A stretch of 64,000 bases of DNA from Niallia circulans (GCF_003726095.1 NZ_CP026031.1:1488001-1552000); one strand, 5' to 3'. Counted from the stretch's first letter, positions 18,992-27,464 are shown. Translations and numbers: made by a program. Notes: generated by a model not told the origin, from the sequence alone.

Positions 18992-19188
18992 TACTTTTAT
19001 ACCACCTTTCTCAAAGTCAACTCTTACCCCTTCCACCTGCATGTACCATGTTATCTCACCTAATTATCGTCTTATTTTCACAAACCACTTAAAATATAAT
19101 GCCTTGATGGTACTAGGATCCTAAGCTCTCCTTTCTCAAACAAATTATTTTCATTTTGTTTCACTAAATATCAGTTTAATTTATTATA

Positions 19189-19231
19189 AATTAAAAAAAA
19201 CCTTGAAAAGGCACTTTGCCAATCAAGATTT
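19189..19231 (-). terminator. Terminator after the 19246-19734 gene
   Basis: Read on the minus strand, a stem CTTGA..GGC / GCC..TCAAG (19202-19227) with an AAAGT loop is followed by eight T. It lies 15-45 bp after the gene's stop. Confidence 0.7.
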
Positions 19232-19245
19232 GTATTTTTTTTATT

Positions 19246-19734
19246 TTAAGGCACATACACAATAATTTCACCAATCGGGTATGTCCCCTTCCACCCACAT
19301 GGCCACCCTCCTTGCTTATAAATCTCAAAGATTTTTTCATAAAAATTGTCTGTTTTCCCATTAACTAATCGATTTAATGCACACATCATGAGGTCACCCT
19401 CAACTTCCTCATTAATATCAATATAATCAAAAGGAAGAAAGTCGTTCGAGTAATTGTTATAGTCATTAAAAAAATCATATAAATCATCCTGTTCAGTTAC
19501 TAAATCCAAATCATATACCTGTTGAACAATACTTCCTGCTTCCTGTGATTTAACATTTTCCCATACAGTATCAACTTCACTTGAGTCCTGAGACCAGGCA
19601 AGGTTTTGTGCTTCCTTGAAATTATTTATTACCTCTAAATTATTTACATGAAAGTTATTCATATTAAACATCTTATTATGACGTATAAAATCCATTACTT
19701 CTTCTACTAATTGAGTGTTTTCACTCAATTTCAT
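19246..19734 (-). CDS. Putative immunity protein of a decayed toxin
   Basis: 162 aa, acidic, paralogous to 18506-18991 through the FEIYKQGGWPCGW ... YPIGEIIVY C-terminus. Its ATG overlaps the stop of an upstream frame (ATGA) that looks like the tail of a toxin. Such overlap is the usual arrangement for a toxin C-terminal domain and its immunity gene. It has its own terminator. Family unnamed here; the function is inferred from context. Confidence 0.6.
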   Translation of the reverse strand: MKLSENTQLVEEVMDFIRHNKMFNMNNFHVNNLEVINNFKEAQNLAWSQDSSEVDTVWENVKSQEAGSIVQQVYDLDLVTEQDDLYDFFNDYNNYSNDFLPFDYIDINEEVEGDLMMCALNRLVNGKTDNFYEKIFEIYKQGGWPCGWKGTYPIGEIIVYVP

Positions 19735-19885
19735 TTAGATAACCACCTTTCTCTTAATTCTTCTATTTTTCTTACAATATTGTTATAAACGTTTTGAAAG
19801 CCTCTATATTTAGATAGGCTACTAACATCGCCAAAAAGTATAGGTAAAAATACAACATTTGCAGAGTCATTCATTTCCATTTTTA
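19731..19885 (-). pseudogene. Remnant toxin C-terminal tip
   Basis: An open stretch of about 51 codons ends ...KYRGFQNVYNNIVRKIEEL followed by RERWLSK and a TGA that overlaps the next ATG. There is no start or ribosome site, and upstream (19886-20100) the frame is broken. It fits the last residues of a polymorphic toxin whose body has been lost. Confidence 0.5.
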
Positions 19886-20104
19886 ATAACTGGATGTTTA
19901 TTTTATGGAGTAGGAATTTTATACTTTGCTTAATAACCTAGCCAACTTATAGAGCCGGGGAATCCCATTAACTCTAGTAAATTTTTTCCTAGGAACGCGT
20001 AAGGGAGGATTTCCAGAAGTACATGGAATAAGACTACTTGCATTATCTACAACTTTAGGAGTATCTAAAAATAATGGCCGATATCCTATCGCTTTTGATT
20101 TTTT

Positions 20105-20297
20105 GATTGCCTTGTTTCGTCTTCTTCACCGTTTCATATGCAATGCTATATCCGCCTCTTGCTTGACCTTGTGTAGATACTCGAATATTTCTGATAACTT
20201 CATAACATGTTATGCTTTAGGATTACCGTAACGCTAGCCTCTATATTAATCAAATCATTGTATGGGGCTTTGCGATGCAATCACCCCCTTTACCGAT
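20105..20297 (-). mobile_element. Fossil of an IS110-serine recombinase junction
   Basis: About 30 bp near 20107-20137 (TTGCCTTGTTTCGTCTTCTT) match the IS110 transposase at 27705-27737. The next roughly 155 bp match the recombinase N-terminus and its upstream region at 29550-29718, including CTTGTGTAGATACTCGAATAT and CCCCTTTACCGAT. The roughly 1.8 kb between those points is absent, so this is an internally deleted copy. It abuts the stop of the Im-like gene. Confidence 0.75.
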
Positions 20298-20509
20298 TAG
20301 TTCTCTTCTTTATATGCTAAGGCAATCTCTACTACTTCCTCTGGAGATAAATCCTCATCATTCCAAAAAATTAAGTCACTCGGAGCAGGATGAGGAACAT
20401 TTTCTTCCAAAATTTCTATATATTCACTTACCTTTTCATCAGACTGCTTAGGATTACATATTTTTTTTACTAGTTCAACTAACTCATCTTTAGATAACTT
20501 TTCACTCAT
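20297..20509 (-). CDS. Colicin/pyocin-type (Im) bacteriocin immunity protein
   Basis: 70 aa, four-helix Im fold suggested by LSKDELVELVKKICN (helix I), a helix II ending in LEENVPHP, the diagnostic helix III HPAPSDLIFWN (compare HP.GSDLIYYP of Im7/Im9) and a C-terminal helix SPEEVVEIALAYKEEN. Im proteins inhibit HNH DNase toxins. Upstream lies a decayed frame that looks like an HNH toxin end. About 15 residues shorter than Im9. Start ATG 20509. Confidence 0.75.
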   Translation of the reverse strand: MSEKLSKDELVELVKKICNPKQSDEKVSEYIEILEENVPHPAPSDLIFWNDEDLSPEEVVEIALAYKEEN

Positions 20510-20579
20510 TTTTCTACCATTCCTAAATTACTGCCCTTTCTTTCCAAATTGATAAACAGGTTTTCACATATTTTAGTGT

Positions 20580-20760
20580 ATTTTTGATAGTTTGAACACT
20601 TCTCTCCCCTCGTCTATAGGCTTTTATGTAAGTATATATGATTTATGTTTACCACCATGTTCTACAATAGAAGTACTTCCCTCTAACATCCTTGAAATAT
20701 TTTGGTTTTTAAACTCCTTTGTAAGGTTATCATTTCCTATATTATCCCATTTCTCTTTCT
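20580..20760 (-). pseudogene. Remnant of an HNH nuclease toxin domain
   Basis: A broken frame reads ISRMLEGSTSIVEHGGKHK, then SYILT, stop, KPIDEGREVFKLSKI. This recalls the order of colicin-type HNH ends (SYxLHHxxPIxxGGxVYDLDNL), with the catalytic histidines lost or replaced. Its place just before an Im-type immunity gene supports the reading. No start, several stops. Confidence 0.4.
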
Positions 20761-20913
20761 CTAAAATTATCAAAGAATTAAATTGCTTACCTAACAGTTT
20801 ATCTCCTTGGCATTACACTAATTGACTCTTTTTATATAAGTTTGGTGTGGGTTTGAAGACTTCTGTCTAATTTAAAGCTCTTATATTTTAAGGATCTTCC
20901 CATACGCGAGAGG

Positions 20914-21459
20914 TTATACAAATAGATTTTCAAACTCAGTAGACCAAAAGAATCCTGCTTCCATACACTTACTATCAATTTTCTCTAGTTCCCCTTTTAG
21001 CCACTCCATTACTACTTTAGGTATATCGTTATCAATATAGGCATCCTCTCCGTTAATCTCTATTGCTTTATCAATCATGGATACATAAGCTAATATACAT
21101 TCTGCAAACTGATTCAGAGATGAATTAACAAATATCACTTTATAATTATCCCCATTAGTAAGTGACACTATGTTTTCATCCTTCTCCGTTATACAGATTG
21201 GATTCCCCGAACCAGTTGACCCTAAAAACCAATATTTTTGAAACTCTTCTGGCATATCAAATACATCGGTAATAGGTCTAAATTGGGACGTAGTAAATTC
21301 CAAATACGGCGGTGGAGTCTCCGGTAGACCTCCTATAGACAAAAACCTCTTAACTTCATCCGAAAAATATGTATTCATTAAATCTGCTTCTTTAAATTTG
21401 TTCAGTGGGCCATTCTTAATATAATCCCATTTATTAATAAATTCTTCTGGTGTCATCAC
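20914..21459 (-). CDS. SUKH-4 family immunity protein
   Basis: 181 aa acidic protein with the SUKH pattern: FLSIGGLPETPPPYLEF, FWFLGSTGSGNPICI-type segment (YWFLGSTGSGNPI), then VSLTNGDNYKVIFVNSSLNQF near residue 115. SUKH-4 proteins neutralise nuclease and deaminase toxins. The start is GTG 21459 or ATG 21456, after AGGTGAGAG. A remnant toxin tail ends 11 bp upstream. Confidence 0.75.
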   Translation of the reverse strand: MMTPEEFINKWDYIKNGPLNKFKEADLMNTYFSDEVKRFLSIGGLPETPPPYLEFTTSQFRPITDVFDMPEEFQKYWFLGSTGSGNPICITEKDENIVSLTNGDNYKVIFVNSSLNQFAECILAYVSMIDKAIEINGEDAYIDNDIPKVVMEWLKGELEKIDSKCMEAGFFWSTEFENLFV

Positions 21460-21469
21460 TATTCTTCTC

Positions 21470-21547
21470 TCACCTTCTTGAATCTTTTATAAAGGTATCC
21501 AGCCTTCTTGCAGTTTCATCATCTATTCCAGTCTCTAATCCATTTCC
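21470..21547 (-). pseudogene. Remnant toxin C-terminal tip before SUKH-4 gene
   Basis: A 25-codon open frame GNGLETGIDDETARRLDTF... ends at a TGA 10 bp before the immunity start. No start codon or upstream body; directly upstream is a piece of IS1595-type transposase. Consistent with a toxin end cut off by an insertion. Confidence 0.4.
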
Positions 21548-21567
21548 ACATTATGGATACCGACAGT

Positions 21568-21665
21568 AGAAGAACCACCACGTTTTCTAGGTTTGTGATT
21601 TTCAATATCCTTTTGACCTTTTTGACTTTCCCAGAAATAGGTTTCATCCTTTTCTACTATTCCTT
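21568..21665 (-). mobile_element. IS1595-family transposase fragment
   Basis: One frame reads VEKDETYFWESQKGQKDIEN followed by HKPRKRGGSS, the DETYF...KGxK...RKPRKRGG signature of ISXO2/IS1595 transposases. Only this central piece remains. A different part of a related transposase is at 57062. The rest of 21666-22194 has stops in all frames and holds no gene I recognise. Confidence 0.65.
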
Positions 21666-22194
21666 TAAATAAATCTATACTTTTCTTTAGCGCGTGCAGA
21701 AAACACTTTATGTCCCCAATAAAAAGCAGTACCGTGAGTATACCAACTGTCTTGGTTATCTCGGGCAGCTACCTACATTCCATTGAATCTGTCACCATTA
21801 TGAATAGTTGTTCACTGTATTCCAATAGGTATTAGGTTCATTTCATCTGGTGCCAAATCACACCTTCTAGTCTTCTTCCAATTACGGTATCTTAGCCATT
21901 CAAATTGTGCCTTGACATTACTTTAACCAGAGAATTTCTGGTACATCTTTAGTTTCTACCACAAGTCCAGCACCCTTGAAAACTACAAAACCAAATTCCA
22001 TTCCATCTGCAATTGCTTTTTACTTTATCAATTTTCGCTTGTGGATAGTTAAATACTCTCCACCAATAAATGACTTATTCTGTGACCAAATTTTGTTTGC
22101 TGAATTTTTCCACTGTAATGTCTAAAATACCAGTTAATTTATTATAAATTAAAGAAGGCGTAAAAACATTCAAGATATGTTTTATTACCGTTCT

Positions 22195-22635
22195 TTAATC
22201 AGGTAGTAACTCTAAGTAATAATTATCATTTTCTTCCATCTTTCTTAAAAAGTCTTCAAGAGAAGTGGCAATTTGAACGTCATAATAATAAACTGGATTT
22301 CTATTATTATCATTCAATTCGATGGACATTAATGCTGATTCACTGCCTTCAAAAAATATTAGTTTATTATTCTCAAATTCTTCATAGATTTCTATGTCGG
22401 GATAAAACTCAAAATCATTAACTCTTAATCGAAAATCTCTTACAGAATAGGGACCCATAATTCGATTAATATTAAATTCTGAACCTTTAATAAAACCGTA
22501 GCCCACCTCTCTATAAAAATGAACTAACTCCTTAGGGAATTTTAAATTAAGTGCCTTCTCAGCCTCTTTTATTTTATTTTCAGTCACTGGATAAAAACTA
22601 TTTTCTTGGTTTGTCTTAATAAATTCATAGCTCAT
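22195..22635 (-). CDS. SMI1/KNR4 (SUKH-1) family immunity protein
   Basis: 146 aa. Typical SMI1/KNR4 opening: ITENKIKEAEKAL-like VTENKIKEAEKALNLKFP, then ELVHFYREVGYGFIKG and INRIMGP, and a C-terminal ATSLEDFLRKM. B. subtilis relatives (YobK, YxxD) are the immunity proteins of LXG nuclease toxins. Upstream, 22636-22960 has no intact toxin frame. Start follows AGGAGGTAAAAAAT. Confidence 0.85.
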   Translation of the reverse strand: MSYEFIKTNQENSFYPVTENKIKEAEKALNLKFPKELVHFYREVGYGFIKGSEFNINRIMGPYSVRDFRLRVNDFEFYPDIEIYEEFENNKLIFFEGSESALMSIELNDNNRNPVYYYDVQIATSLEDFLRKMEENDNYYLELLPD

Positions 22636-22963
22636 TATTTTTTACCTCCTATACATAGGGTATTTGCTTTTGGGCCTTTTCCAAGCATATAGCTTGATGC
22701 TCATTTAGGAATATTAATTGTGTTGGCACAATCATTAGCTAACTCTTCTTTTATATTTCATCTACAAATTCAATGCCTAGCTTTTGTTTACAATCTTCTT
22801 TATAACTATATCTAAATCATACTTTAGAATAGAATCTTCTGTGTTTTTTAAAAGTATCTTGAAAATTGGTAGTAAGTATTTATTTGGCCTCCCTCTCACT
22901 GTCAATGTCCAGAAGTGATAAATTCCATCTATTACCTATCATCTTCTGAGGTTTATTTTTCCT

Positions 22964-23484
22964 TTACTCTCTTTCTTTCTCATTAAATAGTTTGTCTATG
23001 TAATTAATATTATCAAAAATCCAGTATCTATCCTCTTCAGGAATATCACTAGTAAAATCATCACGAATCCCTGACCAATTATTAGGAACATAATTTTCAA
23101 AAGGTAATAACTCAGGATAAAGAGAGAGAAGCTTTTTTGATTAAAGTCTATAAATAATGATGGCCTCAATTCTAGAATAGTACTTCCATAATCATGATGT
23201 TCAACTAACTTTTTTAATTCTGAAGACGGTACGAGATAATCAGTATATTCTTGTAAATAGAGACGATAATTCTTTTCATTTACAACTGAAATGTTATTTC
23301 TTAGAGAAAGAGCAAAGTCCATATCAAAACTAAATCCATTTCTTTCATATAATTTTTTATATTTTACTATATCTAGTATCCAAACATCTCTTTCTGTTAG
23401 ATACCATGAGAATTGAGAAGAAGTTTTTACCCCGACTATTATATTTTGGGCATACTCCGGTTTTAATAACAACGAAAACACCAC
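22964..23484 (-). pseudogene. Putative immunity protein, frameshifted in a poly-A run
   Basis: The frame from 23484 reads MVFSLLLKPEYAQNIIVGVK ... LRPSLFIDFNQK, then shifts at the A6 run (T-run 23134-23139 on plus). With one extra A it continues KLLSLYPELLPFENYVPNNW to a stop at 22964, 173 aa, with an acidic, sensible C-terminus; without it the protein ends in a meaningless hydrophobic tail. Family unknown; the array context suggests immunity. Confidence 0.6.
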
Positions 23485-23551
23485 TTTTTCATTCTATTTT
23501 TGCATAATGTTTATATTCTAAATTGAAACAAATCTATTATTCAATGATTTC

Positions 23552-24025
23552 TTACCTACCTATGTTACGATTTATTTCTCTTCTTGTTAATAAAATAGCA
23601 TATTGCGCATTTTCTTTATCTTGTTCTAATTCCTTTTCCATTATAAGTTTTCCATTGGCGTCCCATTCTTTATAGTTCAATTCAATCGATAACTCGACTT
23701 CACTTGTCGATTTAACATTTCCATTTTCATGCCAACAAATACTTTTTCCATTAACTAGTCCATATTTAAAGTACTCTTCACATTTTATTTTTCCACTTTC
23801 ATAAAATTCGCGATTTAAACCATGAGCTAATCCATCTTTATAGAAACAAAAATAAATTAGATTCCCATTTTCGTACAGTTCGAATGCTAATCCGGTAAAT
23901 GGCTTTCCACCTTCATCTTCAGGGTTATCAAGAATCTCGTCACTATATGAAGTAAACCATAAATCATCAAAGTTTACACCGTTTTTCAAGACAAAATCCT
24001 TTGTATATTTACTATCATTTTCCAT
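23552..24025 (-). CDS. YwqK-type MORN-variant immunity/antitoxin protein
   Basis: 157 aa. Repeats of the MORN-variant type: GLAFELYENGNLIYFCFYKDG, GLNREFYESGKIKCEEYFK, GKSICWHENGNVKS (each about 22 aa, Y.NG.. cores). YwqK of B. subtilis protects against the LXG toxin YwqJ, a deaminase. A fragment resembling such a deaminase lies just upstream. ATG at 24025 after AGAGGTGCTTAATT. Confidence 0.75.
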   Translation of the reverse strand: MENDSKYTKDFVLKNGVNFDDLWFTSYSDEILDNPEDEGGKPFTGLAFELYENGNLIYFCFYKDGLAHGLNREFYESGKIKCEEYFKYGLVNGKSICWHENGNVKSTSEVELSIELNYKEWDANGKLIMEKELEQDKENAQYAILLTRREINRNIGR

Positions 24026-24142
24026 AATTAAGCACCTCTAGTATATATTAAGATCAGGCTATGATGTATGCATAGTGTGGATATCTTATCTTTTGCTTTT
24101 TGTACCCTTTTGGCATGAAATTATTGAGCTTCCTTGCATGGA

Positions 24143-24250
24143 TTAATATACCACAAATTCTTCCAGCTTCGCATCAGACATCGCCAATAATGCCTCATTA
24201 AAAGTAGAAACTTCAGTTTGAGGTCCATCACCCAGATTTGTTCTTAATCT
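24143..24250 (-). pseudogene. Remnant of a deaminase-like toxin domain
   Basis: Open frame RTNLGDGPQTEVSTFNEALL followed by AMSDAKLEEFVVY and a stop. The TEVxxxNxAL...L..F.VY order resembles the start of YwqJ/SCP1.201-type deaminases ([HT]AEV..N..L...LxxxxVY); the following PC..C motif is missing. It precedes a YwqK-type gene, the known partner class. Confidence 0.4.
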
Positions 24251-24372
24251 AATTAATCATGTTCCTCCTATTTAATAAAAATGCTGCCAACTGTTAGTCT
24301 ACTGAGGTTGTACTGTTACAAAAGGGAGCGACTTACGTTGAAACAAGTATATACCCAACAACGTTCAACCTC

Positions 24373-24640
24373 TTCACCCTACCGCTGCAGAAATTGTACA
24401 TTATGTGACCTTTTTAGGTTATCCATTGTTTAGCGCACATGCATTATTATTCATTTTAGTTTAAATGCTTTACACTAATCAAAAGGAGCCCGTATCTTTA
24501 GTTAGTATTACAACCGTACTCCATAATGGTATTGCCATCATGGGGTCTCTATTTCAAGCAGTATTATTCATTTGCTTAACTAAGCATATTACATACAAAC
24601 AAGCACTTGATACCTTAAATGCGATCAAGTGCTTATCTTG
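24373..24640 (+). pseudogene. Fragment of a membrane protein on the opposite strand
   Basis: Frames read EIVHYVTFLGYPLFSAHALL, stop, then VSITTVLHNGIAIMGSLFQA followed by VLFICLTKHITYKQALDTL. This is a hydrophobic stretch with an internal stop and no start, probably the remains of a membrane protein gene. Family unknown. Confidence 0.25.
24601..24634 (-). terminator. Hairpin after the DUF1851 gene
   Basis: Perfect 11-bp stem AAGCACTTGAT/ATCAAGTGCTT with a 12-nt loop, followed on the minus strand by GTTTGTATG. It starts 16 bp past the stop at 24650. Confidence 0.6.
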
Positions 24641-24649
24641 AGATTGGTT

Positions 24650-25192
24650 CTATTCAATCGGTCCCATAAATTCTGTAATAATAAGAATATGTTCTCTTAT
24701 TTTTACCTTTTTTAGATTTTCTACTTTTTCAGATCCACCTAGACCTAGTAAAGGAGTGTATCCAAAACATTCTTCATAATCAGGTCTACCATACTTACTA
24801 TAAGCTTTAGGGTATGGTTCCCACATTAATTCATCATTTATAAAGTCATTATCCTTTAAATCATCAAAAAAGAAGTTAAAGCCAGATGAAACAATGTGTA
24901 CGAGTCCTTTCCTAAAGTTCAACAAATTAACATATTTATCTTTTTCCCACACGATAATATCACCCATCGAGGTCGTAAAAATTGGAATTGCTTGCTCGTA
25001 CCTTCTATAACATCTTTCTAAAATATCCAAATACTCATCTGGATTAATTAATTTTAAAAAACCGTTTAATAATGTTCCAAAACCATATTTATACCATACT
25101 TCTATCAGTTCTCCCGGAAGTTTATCTTTATATTTTAAGATAATCCTTTCATCAACAGTATTATGTTTTAAAAAATTCTCAAAGGTATCCAA
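24650..25192 (-). CDS. GAD-like/DUF1851 immunity protein
   Basis: 180 aa. N-terminal GAD-like segment (VDERIILKYKDKLPGELIEV, WYKYGFGTLLNGFLKLINP) followed by the DUF1851/Tdi1 part (IFTTSMGDIIVWEKD, FNFFFDDLKDNDFIN, YGRPDYEECFGYTPLLGLGG). Tdi1-type proteins are immunity proteins of interbacterial nuclease toxins. Upstream is the fossil LXG piece, so this gene is an orphan. ATG 25192 after GGGAGCATTTT. Confidence 0.8.
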   Translation of the reverse strand: MDTFENFLKHNTVDERIILKYKDKLPGELIEVWYKYGFGTLLNGFLKLINPDEYLDILERCYRRYEQAIPIFTTSMGDIIVWEKDKYVNLLNFRKGLVHIVSSGFNFFFDDLKDNDFINDELMWEPYPKAYSKYGRPDYEECFGYTPLLGLGGSEKVENLKKVKIREHILIITEFMGPIE

Positions 25193-25247
25193 TTAAAATG
25201 CTCCCTTAATTTAATGTGTCAACTTTACATTCAAATAAGTATTCTTT

Positions 25248-25392
25248 GGTGACTTCTTGACATATTATTTTCCACTATTTTTTATGTTGTTACGCCATAG
25301 GATGTTCTCTTACTTGATTCCATCGATTCAAGAACGATTACTGGATCGTGTATAATCGCATCGACCGTTTCTGTAGCACTTTTCAAGAAAGT
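25248..25392 (-). pseudogene. Fossil piece of an LXG toxin gene
   Basis: Strong nucleotide match to two separate parts of the intact LXG gene: 31186-31267 and 31456-31535. The junction falls exactly in CCATCGAT, which occurs at both 31260 and 31456 of the intact gene, so 196 bp were lost between 8-bp direct repeats. Neither end of the toxin is present. It shows that an LXG gene once stood inside the immunity array. Confidence 0.85.
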
Positions 25393-25414
25393 TCATATAA
25401 TAATAGAGTCATAG

Positions 25415-25927
25415 TTAATTGTATAGTTGTAATTCCTTTAAAATTTCTGTCCGCCAATCATTCGCAATATTCCCATTCTTATAATTATCCAATAAAAAAT
25501 TTATTCTTTGAATATAACTATCTGCATTCTCTACACATTTTCCAAAACAATCCATAAAATGGTCTACTAATGTATCATTAACTAAAGCAATTGGTTCTGG
25601 ATAATATTTGACACCTTCTCTTTCAAATGCTTTTCTACTAGTATAAGCAACTGCATCAATAACACAGTTCCAAGCTATGAAGTCTGTTTCATTATCTGAC
25701 ATCTCTTGAATTATTGTTATACTATTTTCCTCATTATCTAACAATTCATAAAGAATAACCCCTATATTTTCTTTCCCTTTTAGCCATTCCCAACATTTAT
25801 ATATAACTTCTTGGGCTAACATTTGATCTTCTTTGCGAGAAAATACCGACAAAACTTTTTCTGAGAGTCCAAGGAAAAATATTACTTTACCATCTTCTGT
25901 TAAACTACTAAAGTTAGCATTTTCCAT
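25415..25927 (-). CDS. Imm6-family immunity protein
   Basis: 170 aa. FSSLTEDGKVIFFLGLSEKV at the start, a central TDFIAWNCVIDAVAYTSRKA and a C-terminal VDHFMDCFGKC match the Imm6 pattern (LGLSEK, WN.ID..AY.S..A). Cytosolic helical protein expected to bind a toxin domain. No toxin remains between it and the next gene upstream. ATG 25927 after GGGAGGTTAATT. Confidence 0.75.
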   Translation of the reverse strand: MENANFSSLTEDGKVIFFLGLSEKVLSVFSRKEDQMLAQEVIYKCWEWLKGKENIGVILYELLDNEENSITIIQEMSDNETDFIAWNCVIDAVAYTSRKAFEREGVKYYPEPIALVNDTLVDHFMDCFGKCVENADSYIQRINFLLDNYKNGNIANDWRTEILKELQLYN

Positions 25928-26315
25928 AATTAACCTCCCACTAATGATTATTCTCCATTTTTAATCATTAAATTAAGCCTACTAGTTATTTTTATGTTTT
26001 CACCCATTTCTGATGTTACTTCGATTTTATCTTAGCGTATTTTAACCTCTCATTACATAAATGTTAATTTTCGTAACACTTTTTAAATGAATAGCAAGTA
26101 CTATACGACCGCTTCTAGTAAGAATACAACTTATAATTAATAAGCTAAGCTAAATTAATAACAGAACACACTTTCACGTTACCCTATTGTTTATTGCCAC
26201 GAGCTTTGTCATTGTCTTTAGTTTGCGTGTTTTGCAGTATCAGAAGTCCCCCACACCATGTAAATGTCAAATCATCCAATTTTCGTATTTTTTTATAAAT
26301 CCTATATAAAATAAA

Positions 26316-26345
26316 ACTCCATGATGTGCAGTACCTTCATGGAGT
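26316..26345 (+). terminator. Hairpin in the 25928-26478 gap
   Basis: Perfect 9-bp stem ACTCCATGA/TCATGGAGT with a 12-nt loop, followed on the plus strand by CTCTATTTTTC. The rest of this 550-bp gap shows only an AATCATTA inverted repeat (about 25940-25968) and no gene. Confidence 0.5.
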
Positions 26346-26478
26346 CTCTATTTTTCAAACATATCATTGCTCTTTTTGTCCAACTCAAATATCTTAATTG
26401 TATTTTAATTCACTTGCTTTATGTACACGTAAACCCCTTTCGTATAACTAATTTAGGCATTAGAGTACTCTAAACACG

Positions 26479-26949
26479 TTATCTTTCCTCTTTACACAAA
26501 TAATTGTAATGACCAAATTCAGGAAATACATCCCAGTTTCTTTCAAGGATATCGCTAGTTTCGCGCTCCTCGACTGAACCGGTCTTTAAATCTCTCTTTT
26601 CCATTGCTATAAAGCCATCTTCTCGGAAGCCCAAAATCAAGGTGCTTACTTCCATGTCAGTTTCATCATCATATTCCCAATACATGGCTGTTCTTAAAAA
26701 AATCTTACCATCACTCATAACTTCAAAATCATAATTTAAATATTTACGAATCAGGTCATCATAAAACCCCAACGAAACCCATTCATTTGTAACATTTACA
26801 ATATACTTAGGTTTCTCATCCTCTAATAATACCGCCGTATATGGTTCTTGTTTTTGATGGTATGTGTATGCAGTACGGACATCAAGTATGTTCCAAGGCT
26901 TCTTTTTGATGTCCGACCATTCGTCACAATAATAAATTTTCATAGTCAA
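26479..26949 (-). CDS. Putative immunity protein of a decayed LXG toxin
   Basis: About 155 aa, acidic (MKIYYCDEWSDIKKKPWNIL ... LGFREDGFIAMEKRDLKTG). I cannot name the family. The gene begins on the stop of a recognisable toxin C-terminal domain, as cognate toxin-immunity pairs do. The start is ATG 26943 or TTG 26949; AAGGTG favours the TTG by spacing. Confidence 0.65.
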   Translation of the reverse strand: MTMKIYYCDEWSDIKKKPWNILDVRTAYTYHQKQEPYTAVLLEDEKPKYIVNVTNEWVSLGFYDDLIRKYLNYDFEVMSDGKIFLRTAMYWEYDDETDMEVSTLILGFREDGFIAMEKRDLKTGSVEERETSDILERNWDVFPEFGHYNYLCKEER

Positions 26950-27404
26950 TTATACACCTTCCCCTTAATATCCCTAATAATAATCCTGCTTTTTGTTGCC
27001 TCATCAAGAATTGTTTGCTGAATTAGTTTATTTTGTACAGGTATTTCTAATATTAATTCACTTTAAGTCGCCCTTCTTTGAAAGCGTTAGAATTAAAAGT
27101 CCCATTTGTTATTTTAGAACCCCAAGAATGTTTTTTTGTGATTTCATTTAAGTAACTCTTAGCTGTTTTTTTCTTGCACTTCACTAAGTTGAGTAAATTT
27201 TCTCGATACTATTTCCTTGTTGGGTACATTTGAGTCAACTACTTACTTTTTGCCCCCTACTTCTTTTGCTTCCAACTCTACCTCATCATTATAAGGGAAA
27301 CGAGGACGATTTTCCTTATTAAAATTATTACCTGCTTCCCAACGCTCTTTAAGCAAATCTAGTACAGATTTCTTTTTAGGAGTAACATCACCCGTACCCT
27401 TAGG
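26946..27404 (-). pseudogene. Decayed LXG toxin C-terminal domain
   Basis: Frames read KKKSVLDLLKERWEAGNNFN, NRPRFPYNDEVELEAKEVGG, KK-stop-VVDSNVPNKEIVSRKF, TQLSEVQEKTAKSYLNEITK, then after a frame change LILEIPVQNKLIQQTILDEA and RDIKGKVYN. The KEIVSRKFTQLSEVQ block is the conserved C-terminal end of many LXG toxins. One stop in frame, one frameshift and loss of the N-terminus make it inactive. It is cut about 60 bp from the IS110 gene. Confidence 0.75.
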
Positions 27405-27464
27405 AATATCTAAATTAGTACTTAATAAAAGGATGGCAGTCTATTTAACCACCACCCAAACTAA

